64,000 nucleotides of DNA from Ochromonas danica. Its lineage: Eukaryota > Sar > Chrysophyceae > Chromulinales > Chromulinaceae. Under the pieces are notes generated by a model. The model made no database searches and was not told the DNA's origin. It was given only the letters and a program-made list of their open reading frames with translations. The stretch lies in NCBI GenBank assembly GCA_015146655.1, contig VKHL01000123.1:1-64000 (forward strand). Direction: 5' to 3'. Shown here piece by piece: positions 21,482-33,516 of this stretch; within the stretch, counting starts at the first letter, position 1; each line of letters opens with the position of its first letter. Both the position numbers and the translations under genes were made by a program.

Positions 21482-22816
21482 TCAGAACTCAGCCCAGCGA
21501 GGATGATCGCCTTTGAAGATGAGCTGCCAGCCCTTGGACCGCTCGGTAGCTTTTCCTTCCGCCCCCACCACAGTGAGCAAGTCCTCATCTTCGAGCACGA
21601 GGTTGCCAGACATGCGCTCGGCGGAATGCGCGAAAGTGCTGAGCAAGTGAGTGTCTCGCCGATAGGCCAGGATGTTGTTCGCCAGAGACAGAGAGTACCA
21701 GTCCATGGCGAGCGGGAAGACGCCGAGGCTGTCCTTGAGATAGGCCACGTTCTTCGCGTGGACGACAAGGTCCTGCTGCACTCTTAGCACTGTGATGTTG
21801 CCATCCTCCTGCAGATACTCAGCGAAGGCCTCCTTGACTCGACTGTTGTCGCTGGCAATGAAGACGAAGACGCGCGGGTCGTGTGGGTCGAAGGCGTAAG
21901 GCGCCAATGTTGAGACAGAAGAGTTCCGTCCCTCACTGAGTCGACGCTGCTGTACTATAGGCTTCGCTTCAGAGAGGATCTTCTCTTTCAGGATGCGAAA
22001 GAGAGCTTTTCCGTGGCGAGGGTCGGAGGAGGAGAGGAAGTCGTTGACCTCCTTCTCGTACTCCAGCCACGCCGCGCCGTCGTCAGGCCCCACCAGAATC
22101 TCGAAATGCTTGAATTGGCACCGTAGATGCACTGCGACGTCAAACCGCGGCGCCACCATGTGAGGCAGAGTGAGCAGGCCTTGTATGAGATTGACTGGCG
22201 CGCCGACCAAGCGGTAGCCTTCGCCCTGCAGGGACTGGTAGGCAGGCAGGAAGGGGCCGCGAATCAGCTGCTGCAGGGCATATCGGTCATGGCAAGAGAG
22301 GTCTTCTCGTCCACAGCCCGTCCTCTTGGCCAGGCAGGCCTCAGAGAAGTTGTGGCCCAGGTACCATCCAGACTGGATGCGGAAGCCATAGGCAGAGACG
22401 ATCGTGTCCTCTATAACCGCCTGGCCGTGGAGGTGCTGCGCGAAGTTGCCAGCTTTGACTCCGCGGGCTTTGCCCATGTCAGAGGGCGATAGCACTCCCG
22501 GGAAGGCCTTGGCGTAGTCGCTGTAGTGCGGGAAGCCGCAGCGCACCACGCGACACATCTCACCGATCAGAGAGCCGTCCTGCAAGAGAATGTCCCGTCC
22601 TGTTAGCATGGCGAAGTAGTAGGCGGCGGGGAAGAAGACGAGGAAGTTGCCAATGCCCGCGCCTGACCCCGTGACCATTAGGAAGGTCCGCTTGGCGAGG
22701 TGTTGATAGCGATGAGCGCCAAGGTCAGGATCGCGGCAATGCAGATGGCTTGGTGAGCTCCCACACACTTCAAACCACCTCGAAAACAAAACAATAGCGA
22801 GCCACCAAACCTTCAT
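21482..22816 (-). CDS. Fucosyltransferase-like secretory-pathway glycosyltransferase
   Basis: Single exon, 444 aa. Residues 1-20 (MKVWWLAIVLFSRWFEVCG) are a signal peptide or signal anchor. Features in order: a GxGN motif in GAGIGNFLVFFPAAYYFAMLTGR (~52-74), a VAVHLRC segment (~230), FVFIASDNS (~340) and LAMDWYSLSLANNILAYRR (~385-403). This sequence of motifs recalls GDP-fucose-using GT-B enzymes (families GT23/GT37 and NodZ), where the His-Arg and Ser-Asp segments bind the nucleotide sugar. The acceptor cannot be read. GDP-L-fucose synthase is encoded at 55-56 kb in the same window, but the two are not adjacent. Another GT-B specificity remains possible. It is divergent from the ETFB gene. 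Confidence 0.6.
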   Translation of the reverse strand: MKVWWLAIVLFSRWFEVCGSSPSHLHCRDPDLGAHRYQHLAKRTFLMVTGSGAGIGNFLVFFPAAYYFAMLTGRDILLQDGSLIGEMCRVVRCGFPHYSDYAKAFPGVLSPSDMGKARGVKAGNFAQHLHGQAVIEDTIVSAYGFRIQSGWYLGHNFSEACLAKRTGCGREDLSCHDRYALQQLIRGPFLPAYQSLQGEGYRLVGAPVNLIQGLLTLPHMVAPRFDVAVHLRCQFKHFEILVGPDDGAAWLEYEKEVNDFLSSSDPRHGKALFRILKEKILSEAKPIVQQRRLSEGRNSSVSTLAPYAFDPHDPRVFVFIASDNSRVKEAFAEYLQEDGNITVLRVQQDLVVHAKNVAYLKDSLGVFPLAMDWYSLSLANNILAYRRDTHLLSTFAHSAERMSGNLVLEDEDLLTVVGAEGKATERSKGWQLIFKGDHPRWAEF

Positions 22817-23144
22817 ATTGAATTACAAGTAACTCATGACAGTGTAGACCTGCAAACTCCCAGATTCTGTCTCCCTGAGGGGAAGTTAAACTTCCGCAGT
22901 GACCACTACATCGTGTTCCTTCCTTGGAAAGGACCCTTTCACTCTTCCAAATCTATTCTTTCATGCTTTATAACTCGATATTCTTCTCCTCTGCTGGCAA
23001 CCCCCTTGGTGAGGCACTGCACAGGATACACACGCTCAGCAGGCTGGCAGAGAACAACAACAACAAACAAGAACAGGAACAACAAGTTCTGCTGCTGAAC
23101 GACAGACTAAACCACACTGTTTGTTTGCCATATTGTACTGTACC

Positions 23145-24065
23145 ATGCGTGTCCTTGTCGGTGTGAAAAGAGTGATCAACTATGCTGCCAAAGTGCGTGT
23201 CTTGCCTGACAAGACGGCCGTGGACCTGAACAATGTCAAGATGGCCATCAATCCCTTCTGCGAGATCGGTGTTGGTGAGTCAGCCTGCCCTGTCCTTGCC
23301 CTATGCCCCAGTCTTCACCTTCATGTCTCGTCTGTGTGTTCTAGAGGAATGTGTTCGTCTGAAGGAGAAGAAGGTCGTCTCAGAGGTCGTGGCCGTCTCT
23401 GTGGGGCCCAAGGCCTCTCAAGATGTCCTCCGCACTGCGCTGGCCATGGGCGCAGACCGCGCCATCCTCGTCGAGACAGACCTGCGCCCCGACGCCGACC
23501 TGCAGCCTCTCGCTGTGGCCAAGACCCTCGCTCACCTCGCACAGGTAGTCCACACATCACATGCCTTCCCTCACTCACTCACTCACTCACTCACCATGAC
23601 AAACAATGACTTGAACTCCAGCAAGAGAAAGTGGATCTGATCGTGTTGGGCAAGCAGAGCATCGACAGTGACAATGGCCAAGTGGCTCAGATGGTGGCGG
23701 GGCTGCTGGACTGGCCGCAGGCGACTTTCATCTCGAAGGTGACGCTGACTGTGCAGGACAACAACAAGCAGGCCCTCATTGAGAGAGAGACTGACTCGGG
23801 CGTTGAGACCGTCACCCTGTCCCTCCCCGCCGTCCTCTCTGTTGATCTGCGCCTCAACGAGCCTCGCTACCCCACACTGCCAAACATTCAGAAGGCGAAG
23901 AAGAAGCCTTTGGATGTCGTCGCGGCCAGCACCCTCGCCATCGACTTCGCGCCTCAAAACAAGGTCTTGCAGGTCGAAGAGCCCCCCGCTCGCAAGGCTG
24001 GTAGCTTTGTGGAGAATGTCGACGGCTTGCTGGACAAGCTGCGCAATGAGGCCAAGGTCATCTAG
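23145..24065 (+). CDS. ETFB: Electron transfer flavoprotein subunit beta
   Basis: Exons 23145-23274, 23345-23544 and 23622-24065 give 257 aa, the family length. Diagnostic stretches: [19 protein letters not shown] at the start, [60 protein letters not shown] and the C-terminal [21 protein letters not shown]-beta pairs with ETF-alpha in the mitochondrial matrix and carries electrons from acyl-CoA and other dehydrogenases to ETF-QO; the beta subunit also binds AMP. There is no obvious cleavable presequence, as in animals. The second intron carries an actc microsatellite (23574-23594). Confidence 0.95.
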
Positions 24066-24336
24066 AGCACAGCACCACAGCCCTCTAGCTCTCCCCCTCC
24101 TCCTCCTTCGTCCCTGTGCGACAGACAGAAAGACAGACAGCTGTATAGTGAATAGATAATAACGTTAAGTCAAGGCGAGGAAAAGGCTTGTATCAGTGGA
24201 TAGTAAATCTTAACAATCACATCAAGGAACTACAGTAGTTAGTCTAGATAGTCTAGTTAGCATCATACTGACTTGGCCAATGCTTGACATGTCGGAATGC
24301 TTGACGAATAGCAGTGGGGGGGGGCAATGGCAGTGT

Positions 24337-27300
24337 TTACGATTGAGTGCACTCGGGCGTCTCGGCGGGCGCAGCAGAGACTGCGTGGGCCTTGACTCGG
24401 CGAGGCACGGCCTTGGCAACTCCTGCAACTGCGGCGGGGACGGCGTTCTCCTCGCCAGCAGCCGCGGCGGGCGTCGAAGAGAGTTTAGACATCTTGCTTG
24501 GGGCAGGAGAAGGCTGCGCTGGAGCGTTGGCGTCCAACTCGGTGCCAAATGCGCGCTTCTGCCCGACTTTGTGTGCGGATGGCGGCACCACAGCAGAAGA
24601 GTTAGTGACGGAACCAGAGACAGAGACAGAGGTAGAAGTGTTAATCGCTGGTAGAGCAGCAGGAGCAGGGACGGAGGCGGCGGAGAGCTGCGAGCGGACT
24701 TTAGAAAGCTCCACTCGCAAGTCTTTGTTCTCTCTCATTAGCTCGAGGTTCTCTTCTTCCAGCACTTGCACCTCGGACGAAGTCGCCTCTCCATTCGTGA
24801 GAGCCTTGCGCTGCGCATCTACGAGTTGTTCAGAGAGAGTCTTCTTCTCTGTTAGCAAATGGTTCAGCTGCGCCGCTTGCTCGGCATTTTCCTCGCGCAG
24901 ACTGCGAAGGTTCTGCTTCAGCGACTCGATGCGCTTCTCCAAAGCGGCCTTGGCAGCGGCGGTCTCGGCGCCTTCCAGCAAAAGAGTTTGTAACTGAGCT
25001 TGAGTGGCCGCTAACTCTTCAGAGAGAGCTTTGCTCTTGACAGCGGAGGAGGATTGGCGGTCAATGATGGTTTGGGCGAGCAAAGCCACAGCCTCGCCCA
25101 AATCTTGCACCACCCCCGCCACACCAGCTGTAGAGGTGGCCGTGGAGAAGTCGTTGATCTGCAACCCGCGAGTGTCAATGCCGTGCTTCTCGAGGATGGC
25201 AAGCACAGCGTCGCGCTCCTTCTCGTAGTCTTCCAGCTGGGCGGAGCACTCTTTGAGCTTCTCCTTCAGCAAGGCAGTCACTTCACCCGATCGCTCCAAC
25301 TGGCCATTCAACTCGGCGATTTGGAACTTGAGGTCGGAGATGTGGAACTCTTGGGAAGGCCCAGCCGCCTGTGCCTCTGACGATTGCTTGAGCGAGTCGT
25401 AGGCTTGCTTGAGGGAGGCGAGCTGCTTCTTCATGCCCTTGTAGCCCTCCAAGTACTTGTTGCGCTCCTCTTTGATCGCCTTGATCTTCTCCATTTGATC
25501 CTTCGTCAGCTTGCTGGCATCCAAGTGGACGATACGGGCTTCCTTCTCACGAAGCGTGGCCTGCAGACTGAGCACTTCCTCGGTGGAGCTGTCCAGAGAG
25601 CGCTGCAGAGACAAAATCTCTTGTTCCTTCTGCAGCAACAGCTTCTGCACCTTCTCCACCTGCGCTGGGTCGATCTTAGGCCCAGCTTCATGCTCTTTCT
25701 CTTGCAGCGCCTTCATGAGCTTGTCAACACGAATGAGAAGCTGTTCCTCTGCTTGTACCAACGCGGATTTCTCTTTTCGCTCGGCAGCTACGACTTGCTC
25801 GAGGTGGGCGATCTGCGCTCTCAAGCCGTCCATCTGCATCTCAGCGGCTTCCATGATGGCTTCCTGCTCGCGGGAAGCCTCCTTGTCGTGGTAGAGCAGC
25901 TTGTCTTTTAGAGACGCCACCTCCTCGGAGGCTCGGAGCAGGAGCTTCTTGGCCTCTTCCCTCTCCTCCTCCGCGGCCAGCAGCGAGTGCTGGCAGTCTT
26001 CGTACAAGCGCTCGACTTCACTCACTTGGGCCTCCAAGGCAGACTTCTGTCCCTCCATCTCCTCCAGCTGGACCTCTGCCTCCTCTAATGCTTGAGTCAG
26101 CTCCTGCAGGCGATCGGCGGTGCCTTCGATCTCCCGCATCGCCTCGTCACGTTCAGCAATAGTGCCTTCCAGCTCTTCTTGCAGCTTCGCATAATCGCTC
26201 TGAGTTTGAGCGTATCGCTGGCTGTATTCCTTCAGATCTTCCTTCAAAGCGGTCAGTTCTCCCTCCAGAGCAACCACTCGCTCAGGATCCACTCCCTCCA
26301 GACCATCCAAACGACTCTTCTGCTCTTCGTAGTTGTCTTGAAGGTCGTCAAACGACTGCAGCAGTCGGCCGTGCTCTTCTTTCAAGGACTTCGCCTCGTC
26401 TCTCAGCATGGCGATCGTCTGCTCTGCGGCCTTCAAGCCGTCAGCCTGCAGCCGCATGGCACTCAACTCTTCTTGCAGAGTCTTCACTTTCTTCTCGCTC
26501 TCTTGCAGCTGTTGAGCAAGCTTCTCGAGCTGAGAGGACGCCTGATATTCGCTTCGAGCAAGAGATGTTTCGATGGCCTTGATCTTGGCAGAAAGCGAAT
26601 CCTTCTCTCCGCGCAGCAAGTCATTCTCTGTCTGCAGCTGTGAGCAGCGCTTCTTCATCGCGCCTTCAGTATCTAACAGGCAGTTAGTCTGTTGGGTAAA
26701 CTGGGCGAGGCCTTGCTCCGCGGCCACCAGGCGAGTCTTGAGGTCGTCGTTCTCGTTCATCGCCTTGCTGTAGTCGCTCTCGACTGCTCGCAGCTGGCCA
26801 ACCATCGCCTCCAATTGAACTTGAAGCTCTCGGCGGGCTTGATCGAGCGTCTCCTGAGACAATTCCAGCTCTGCCAATCTGCCAAGAGAAGTGACTTGTT
26901 GGCATTGTTGAGACTGCAAGCCAGCCTTGAGATCGTCAGACTCTTGTTGGAGCTGAGACAACTGCTCTTGCAAGCTCTGCTCGCGCTCCTCAGCACCGCT
27001 CAACTGGCTCTGCAACATATTCACCTGCTCAGACAACTCAGACGCGGTCTTCTCCAGCTGCAATTTGCCTTCCTCCAACACCAGAAGCTGTTCCTGGAGA
27101 CTCAACTCGCGCTCTGCTGCTTCCTCCACTTGCTGCTGCAACTGAACCAACTCGTCGCGAGCAGCTAACTTCTCTGCTTGCACCATCTCCAGTCCTTGCT
27201 CGGCCATGCGCGAAGACTCCTGGAGGGCGAGAACCTGTGCTTGCAGTTCTTGCATGCCAGCGTCGCCACTTTGCTGAAGCATCTGCACTTGGTCAGCCAG

Positions 27301-30300
27301 GCGACTACGCTCTTCCTCCATCTCATGCAACTGGCCCTGTAGCTGCTGCAGACTCTGTTGCGCCTCCTCCAACTGACCTTGCTGCTGACTGAGTGTGAAG
27401 GTCAAGGATGTCTTTTCTTCCTCTGCAGCGGACAGTTGGCTCTGAGCGGATTCATTTCTGTCCTGAAGCGTTTGGACCTCCAACTGCATTGCTTCGATGG
27501 CTTTGTTCATCTCTTGCACGCTATCCTCGGCCATGCGCAACGATGCTTCAAGAGAACGACAAGACTCTTCTCGCTCCTCCACTGTTCTCTCAAGCTGCAT
27601 CTTGTTCTCCTCAAGAGCTAGCATCTGCTCCTGAAGACTCAACTCGCGCTCAGAGAAGCTTGCCTTGAGATCGTCAGACCCTTGTTGGAGCTGAGACAAC
27701 TGCTCTTGCAAGCTCTGCTCGCGCTCCTCAGCACCGCTCAACTGGCTCTGCAACATATTCACCTGCTCAGACAACTCAGACGCGGTCTTCTCCAGCTGCA
27801 ATTTGCCTTCCTCCAACACCAGAAGCTGTTCCTGGAGACTCAACTCGCGCTCTGCTGCTTCCTCCACTTGCTGCTGCAACTGAACCAACTCGTCGCGAGC
27901 AGCTAACTTCTCTGCTTGCACCATCTCCAGTCCTTGCTCGGCCATGCGCGAAGACTCCTGGAGGGCGAGAACCTGTGCTTGCAGTTCTTGCATGCCAGCG
28001 TCGCCACTTTGCTGAAGCATCTGCACTTGGTCAGCCAGGCGACTACGCTCTTCCTCCATCTCATGCAACTGGCCCTGTAGCTGCTGCAGACTCTGTTGCG
28101 CCTCCTCCAACTGACCTTGCTGCTGACTGAGTGTGAAGGTCAAGGATGTCTTTTCTTCCTCTGCAGCGGACAGTTGGCTCTGAGCGGATTCATTTCTGTC
28201 CTGAAGCGTTTGGACCTCCAACTGCATTGCTTCGATGGCTTTGTTCATCTCTTGCACGCTATCCTCGGCCATGCGCAACGATGCTTCAAGAGAACGACAA
28301 GACTCTTCTCGCTCCTCCACTGTTCTCTCAAGCTGCATCTTGTTCTCCTCAAGAGCTAGCATCTGCTCCTGAAGACTCAACTCGCGCTCAGAGAAGCTTG
28401 CCTTGAGATCGTCAGACCCTTGTTGGAGCTGAGACAACTGCTCTTGCAAGCTCTGCTCGCGCTCCTCAGCACCGCTCAACTGGCTCTGCAACATATTCAC
28501 CTGCTCAGACAACTCAGACGCGGTCTTCTCCAGCTGCAATTTGCCTTCCTCCAACACCAGAAGCTGTTCCTGGAGACTCAACTCGCGCTCTGCTGCTTCC
28601 TCCACTTGCTGCTGCAACTGAACCAACTCGTCGCGAGCAGCTAACTTCTCTGCTTGCACCATCTCCAGTCCTTGCTCGGCCATGCGCGAAGACTCCTGGA
28701 GGGCGAGAACCTGTGCTTGCAGTTCTTGCATGCCAGCGTCGCCACTTTGCTGAAGCATCTGCACTTGGTCAGCCAGGCGACTACGCTCTTCCTCCATCTC
28801 ATGCAACTGGCCCTGTAGCTGCTGCAGACTCTGTTGCGCCTCCTCCAACTGACCTTGCTGCTGACTGAGTGTGAAGGTCAAGGATGTCTTTTCTTCCTCT
28901 GCAGCGGACAGTTGGCTCTGAGCGGATTCATTTCTGTCCTGAAGCGTTTGGACCTCCAACTGCATTGCTTCGATGGCTTTGTTCATCTCTTGCACGCTAT
29001 CCTCGGCCATGCGCAACGATGCTTCAAGAGAACGACAAGACTCTTCTCGCTCCTCCACTGTTCTCTCAAGCTGCATCTTGTTCTCCTCAAGAGCTAGCAT
29101 CTGCTCCTGAAGACTCAACTCGCGCTCAGAGAAGCTTGCCTTGAGATCGTCAGACCCTTGTTGGAGCTGAGACAACTGCTCTTGCAAGCTCTGCTCGCGC
29201 TCCTCAGCACCGCTCAACTGGCTCTGCAACATATTCACCTGCTCAGACAACTCAGACGCGGTCTTCTCCAGCTGCAATTTGCCTTCCTCCAACACCAGAA
29301 GCTGTTCCTGGAGACTCAACTCGCGCTCTGCTGCTTCCTCCACTTGCTGCTGCAACTGAACCAACTCGTCGCGAGCAGCTAACTTCTCTGCTTGCACCAT
29401 CTCCAGTCCTTGCTCGGCCATGCGCGAAGACTCCTGGAGGGCGAGAACCTGTGCTTGCAGTTCTTGCATGCCAGCGTCGCCACTTTGCTGAAGCATCTGC
29501 ACTTGGTCAGCCAGGCGACTACGCTCTTCCTCCATCTCATGCAACTGGCCCTGTAGCTGCTGCAGACTCTGTTGCGCCTCCTCCAACTGACCTTGCTGCT
29601 GACTGAGTGTGAAGGTCAAGGATGTCTTTTCTTCCTCTACAGCAGATAATTGCATCTTGAGGCTTCTCACTTTCTCGTTCAGCTTCTCGGCGCAGCCTGC
29701 AAGCTCCTCGCCAGTGCGCTGGGAATCTTCCAGCTTCTCGGACAACAATTTCTCGCGTTCCTGTGCATTCTCCAGCAAGCCTTTGCTCTCGGAAAGCGCA
29801 ACTTCAAGAGATGTCAAGCGGTCTTGCTGCTCCAGAGAGAGTCTAGAGAGTTCGTGGAGCTTGTCTTCACCGCTAACTCTCTCCAGCTCAACCTGCTCGC
29901 GCAACTCGTTCACCAAGCTTTGTGCCTCCAGATAAGCCTGTTTCGCTTGTTCTAACTCTTGCACAAGATCATTCTCTTTGCCTTGCCAAGCTTCATGGGC
30001 GAGATCTTGTTGAGTGACGACAGAGCGAGTTTGAAGAATCTCCTGCTGCAGGGCTTGCAAATGTGTTGTGAGCAGAGACACCTTTTGAGTCATAACATGC
30101 AAGTCATCTTCCGCCTTGTTACGCGCTACCTGAGAAGCCTGCAATGCCGCGTCAAGAATCGACTTGTTGTGGACATAAGAGGCCTTGACATCGGTCAACT
30201 CATTCTCCAGCTCGTTGGCCTTCTCCTTGTTGGCGACCATTTCGCTTTCTGCGTGAGTCAGTTGATCGTTTAGCCCGGTCATCTTCACTTCAAATTCCTC

Positions 30301-32217
30301 CATTTGCTGCTCCATCTTAGATCGTAAAGAGGAGATAATTTCATCCTTCTCTAGCAGACTCATCTGTGCGGCGGTGAGGTTCTCCTCCATAGCGCCCATC
30401 TGCAGGACTAACTCAGTAAGCTGCGCCGCTTCCTGAGGCTCATTAGAAGCCTTGGCCTCCAACAGTTCATCCTTGAGCTTTTGTACCGTGGTCTGCAAGT
30501 CATTCACTTCCTCGCACAGTCGGTCTCTCTCTCCCTCCAGAGCAGATTTCTCCGCCATGAGGTCGAACTCGCGGTCCAGCATAACTGTCGTGCCCGATGA
30601 TTCCAACTCTTCTTTAAGACTCTCGATTTCTTTGCGAGCTTGCGCCAGCTCGGAGGAAATGTTTTCAATCAGTTGGTTCTTGCGATCCATTTCTTCCTGA
30701 AACATTGTCCGGCTCTCATTGGACGGCGGGATGTTCTCCTGATCCTCACTATACATAGAACTTGCTGAGGAACGCTTGCGCTTAGGTCGAGGAATGTCCA
30801 ACTCTTCAGGAACTGTTTCAGCGTCAGAGTCGGAGGAGGTGGAGGAAGTGGAGGAGTTGAGCTCGCTGATGACAATTCGCTGCACCTCCATTTGCTCCTT
30901 CAGTTGGGACACTTGAGCTTCAAGGTCTGCCTTTTCAGACTGCAACCTAGCTACCTCTTCTGGACTGAGGGAGGAGGCTTGCAAATAGGCTTCCTTCAAT
31001 ACTTCCAGCTCTTTCTTCAAGCGGCGGATCTGCGAAGACTCGTCGAGCACTTCGTTCACCTTGGCATGAGTCACCACAAGCTTTGCTCGAGAAGCAAAGG
31101 CCAAAGTGCTGCGTGTTTCTTCAAGATAGTTCTGTGCGGCAGTAATACAACAGACGATTGCCATTTTGGCATTGCCGCAGAGCGAGGGCTGCAACAAGCG
31201 AGTGAGCTTGCTGTCGCGGAAATTGACATGAGCTCCCGGCTGAGAGAGGGAGTGAATAACGCGGCTCAAAGACAACAAGGACTGATTGATTTTGCCGCCT
31301 TCTTTCGCGCGCTGGCCCATGGCTCCTGTATGGCGAACAGACTCGGAGCCAGCGAGGTCGACCAAGTTTAGTGCCGATACGAGGACAGCGCCATCCGCCT
31401 CGACACCGGGACGAGCGCTCTCTCGGCTCTCCACCACCAATCTATGCAAGAGAGTCAAGTAACATGGCGGTTGTGCAGGGTGGGGACAGATGTGAAGCGT
31501 ACCTGAAGATGGTGTGGGAGCGACTGCTCGTATCGTTCATCGCCGTCGCCTCCACGACGCGGCGTGCAATACCTTTCTTCAATAATTTAAGAATCGAGTC
31601 AAAGTCAGTGATGACGAACTCGACTGCTTCGCAATAGACGCCCTTCCTTGGGTCCTCCCGAATAGATACAGTCGCATCGGGATTCTCAGAGAGAAGGTCG
31701 CGGATGTTCTCGTTGTAGATCTCCACGAAGGAGGCTCTCAAGAGGAAGTCTCGATTGGGGTGGTTGGCGATGTAGGCGAAGATGTCCTCGGCTGCCTGGT
31801 AGACCACGCCTTTCTCCTCTCCGCCGCCCAACATGGTGTGAGTCTTGCCGGAGCTCGTCTGGCCATCTAACCACAAGACATTCAACTTTGTTACAAGAGA
31901 GATTCTTCTAGGAAAGTGCTGATAGGCGGGTGCTTACAGGCAAAGACGGTTCCGTTGATGCCAGCCATGACTCCCTGCACGATCTCCTTGCCGATGTAGG
32001 AGTAGACGTCGGCATTGTGCGCAGACTCGTCAAAGACTTTGTCGAAGTAGGAGGTCAACCCTTCTAGGGGCTGTCCGTCCTTGATCTGGGACACAGCGTT
32101 GTACTGGGTGAGGCAGCGGAAGATCTTCTCTTGGCCACCGCTCGCCTCGCGTTCATTCAAGGGACGCATGCGGATGGCCACCTTGATTCCTTCCGTATTC
32201 TTGTTACTTCCTTCCAT
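24337..32217 (-). CDS. CENP-E-like kinesin (kinesin-7), 2,582 aa
   Basis: Exons 32217-31938, 31866-31503 and 31441-24337. The motor domain is N-terminal (residues ~10-340): VAIRMRPLNERE, P-loop YGQTSSGKTHT (94-104), NDTSSRSHTIF (switch I), LVDLAGSE (switch II), then RDSKLTRLLQPSLCGNAKM and FASRAKLV. The last two and the size (human CENP-E is ~2,700 aa) favour kinesin-7. The rest is almost entirely coiled coil, with a basic NLS-like PRPKRKR near residue 450 and a Ser/Ala/Pro-rich tail with KVGQKR. Residues ~816-1720 are made of near-identical 246-aa repeats (see repeat entry). The predicted role is plus-end motility, probably at kinetochores or the spindle midzone; this is family inference. 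Both short introns lie inside the motor. Confidence 0.9.
26924..29638 (-). repeat. 738-bp tandem repeats inside the kinesin coiled coil (~3.7 copies)
   Basis: Identical words recur every 738 bp (e.g. at 26945, 27683, 28421 and 29159), exactly 246 codons, so the frame is kept. Three full units plus a partial one are present. The copies look the same at nearly every base; I saw isolated differences only at the outer borders (26941, 29639 onward). Near-identity including synonymous sites points to very recent expansion or gene conversion. Confidence 0.95.
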
Positions 32218-32630
32218 TCTTTATCAATCTCGACAGCTAAGATGTGTGAGATGGCTCAATAGGGACTGAGCGAGAGAAAGGATTTGGTTGTTGTTTGCAA
32301 AGGCCAACGACAACGACACTGTCACTGTTAGTGTTCGGGTTGAATGACTCGCTGGTTTGGTTAACGGTCACTCCCAAACCTCGACTTTCTCTTTCAAAAT
32401 ATCTCCAAAATATCGACTTTTTCTCACTCTAGTGTATTATGTCATCCCAAGACCAGTTAACACATTCCTGACAGATAATTGAACGCTTACACTAGTATAT
32501 CATCTAAAGAGAGTGTTTGAACAATACCAGCAATATTAGTACGACGAGCAGTCTTAGTCTTGCTTGGTCGCTGAAGAAATCGAAAATGTCAATCAAATCT
32601 TAGTTATAACTCAGAAAATGAGAGTTTCCC
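32218..32630. promoter_or_regulatory. Divergent promoter region, kinesin / ClpS-like gene
   Basis: 413 bp between divergent start codons. No coding gene is visible; a tcgacttt...ccaaaatatc duplication lies at about 32382-32425. Promoter function is inferred from arrangement only. Confidence 0.4.
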
Positions 32631-33303
32631 ATGGCAGGCAAAGGCAAGTTGTTGTTGTTGACCAGAGGAATCATGAAGATGAACATCCTAACCTTGCTCG
32701 CTCTGGCTATCTGCTTGCTTGCATGGCATCCCATTCAAGCTTTCCCTGCAAGTAGTGTCAAGAAACACTCCCTGGCGCAACCCCTCAAGGAGACTATCTC
32801 CTCGTCTTCCACCGCCTTGCACTTCAAGCGAGGCGAGGGAGACGAGTCCAAAGACGGGAAAAAGCCTTCCGATGGTGGCATGTGGCAGAAAATCAAGAGA
32901 TTTCTACCTGGAGTCAAGCAAGCGAAGCTGGAGAAGAGCTTTGCAGCCCCTAAGGCTGACTCTGGCAATCGCTACCACATCCGCCTGGTGGACCCCGAGG
33001 TGCTCAACAAGCGACACATCACCACTCGTCTCCTGCGCTACTTCCCTGATCTTTCATGGGGGACAGCGTCAGAGATTGTAGAGAAAGGCTTGGAAAATGG
33101 CGTGGCGTTGGTGCGTGTTGTTGAAAGTCTGGTGAGCTAATAGACAAGTTGCCTTCTCTCGCTGACTGACTGACTCACTTATTCCTTTTCTCTGTTCTCT
33201 TTAGAATGAAGCTGAATATTTGGTTAATATGCTGCGTACTGCTGACCCGCCAGTCAAGGCGGAGATCTACGATTCCAAATTAGACGAGGTCTTGCCTTTC
33301 TAA
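32631..33303 (+). CDS. ClpS-like adaptor with bipartite plastid-targeting leader
   Basis: Exons 32631-33131 and 33205-33303 give 199 aa. The leader has a hydrophobic signal peptide (MNILTLLALAICLLAWHP) ending in IQA-FPASS. Phe at the first position after the predicted cleavage site, followed by a Ser/Lys-rich stretch, is the ASAFAP-type signature of complex red plastids. From ~residue 105 the sequence YHIRLVDPE, TTRLLRYFPDLSWGTASEIVEKGLENGVALVRVV and NEAEYLVNMLR follows the fold and spacing of ClpS/ClpS-like domains, which deliver substrates to the stromal Clp protease. The degron-binding Asn-Asp pair of true ClpS is not obvious, so it may be a ClpS-like protein without N-degron function. ATG 32631 or 32673 could be used; the latter sits nearer the hydrophobic core. 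Confidence 0.65.
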
Positions 33304-33516
33304 TCACAACCACAACAACAGCAAAAATAACAACTGCTGCCTCTTCTTCGGCCTCTAAAGTATGAGACATTGCTGCTCAGTGTCAAGTCATTGCTACCTT
33401 ATTCCCTTGTTGATGTAAATATTAATCACTGCAAGAATACAACCTAAAGGTTAACGTTACAATCATATCGAACCACTTGTGCTAATAGGCAACAGGTCGT
33501 TATGGCGAGCCGTAAT

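Noticed and set aside
21482-22816. Gene cluster for fucose metabolism with GDP-fucose synthase
   Set aside because: The two genes are 33 kb apart with unrelated genes between them, so no cluster is claimed.
25054-29935. Many long plus-strand ORFs opposite the kinesin gene, repeated every 738 bp
   Set aside because: They are mirror frames of a Gln/Leu/Glu-rich coiled coil; their repetition follows the kinesin repeats.
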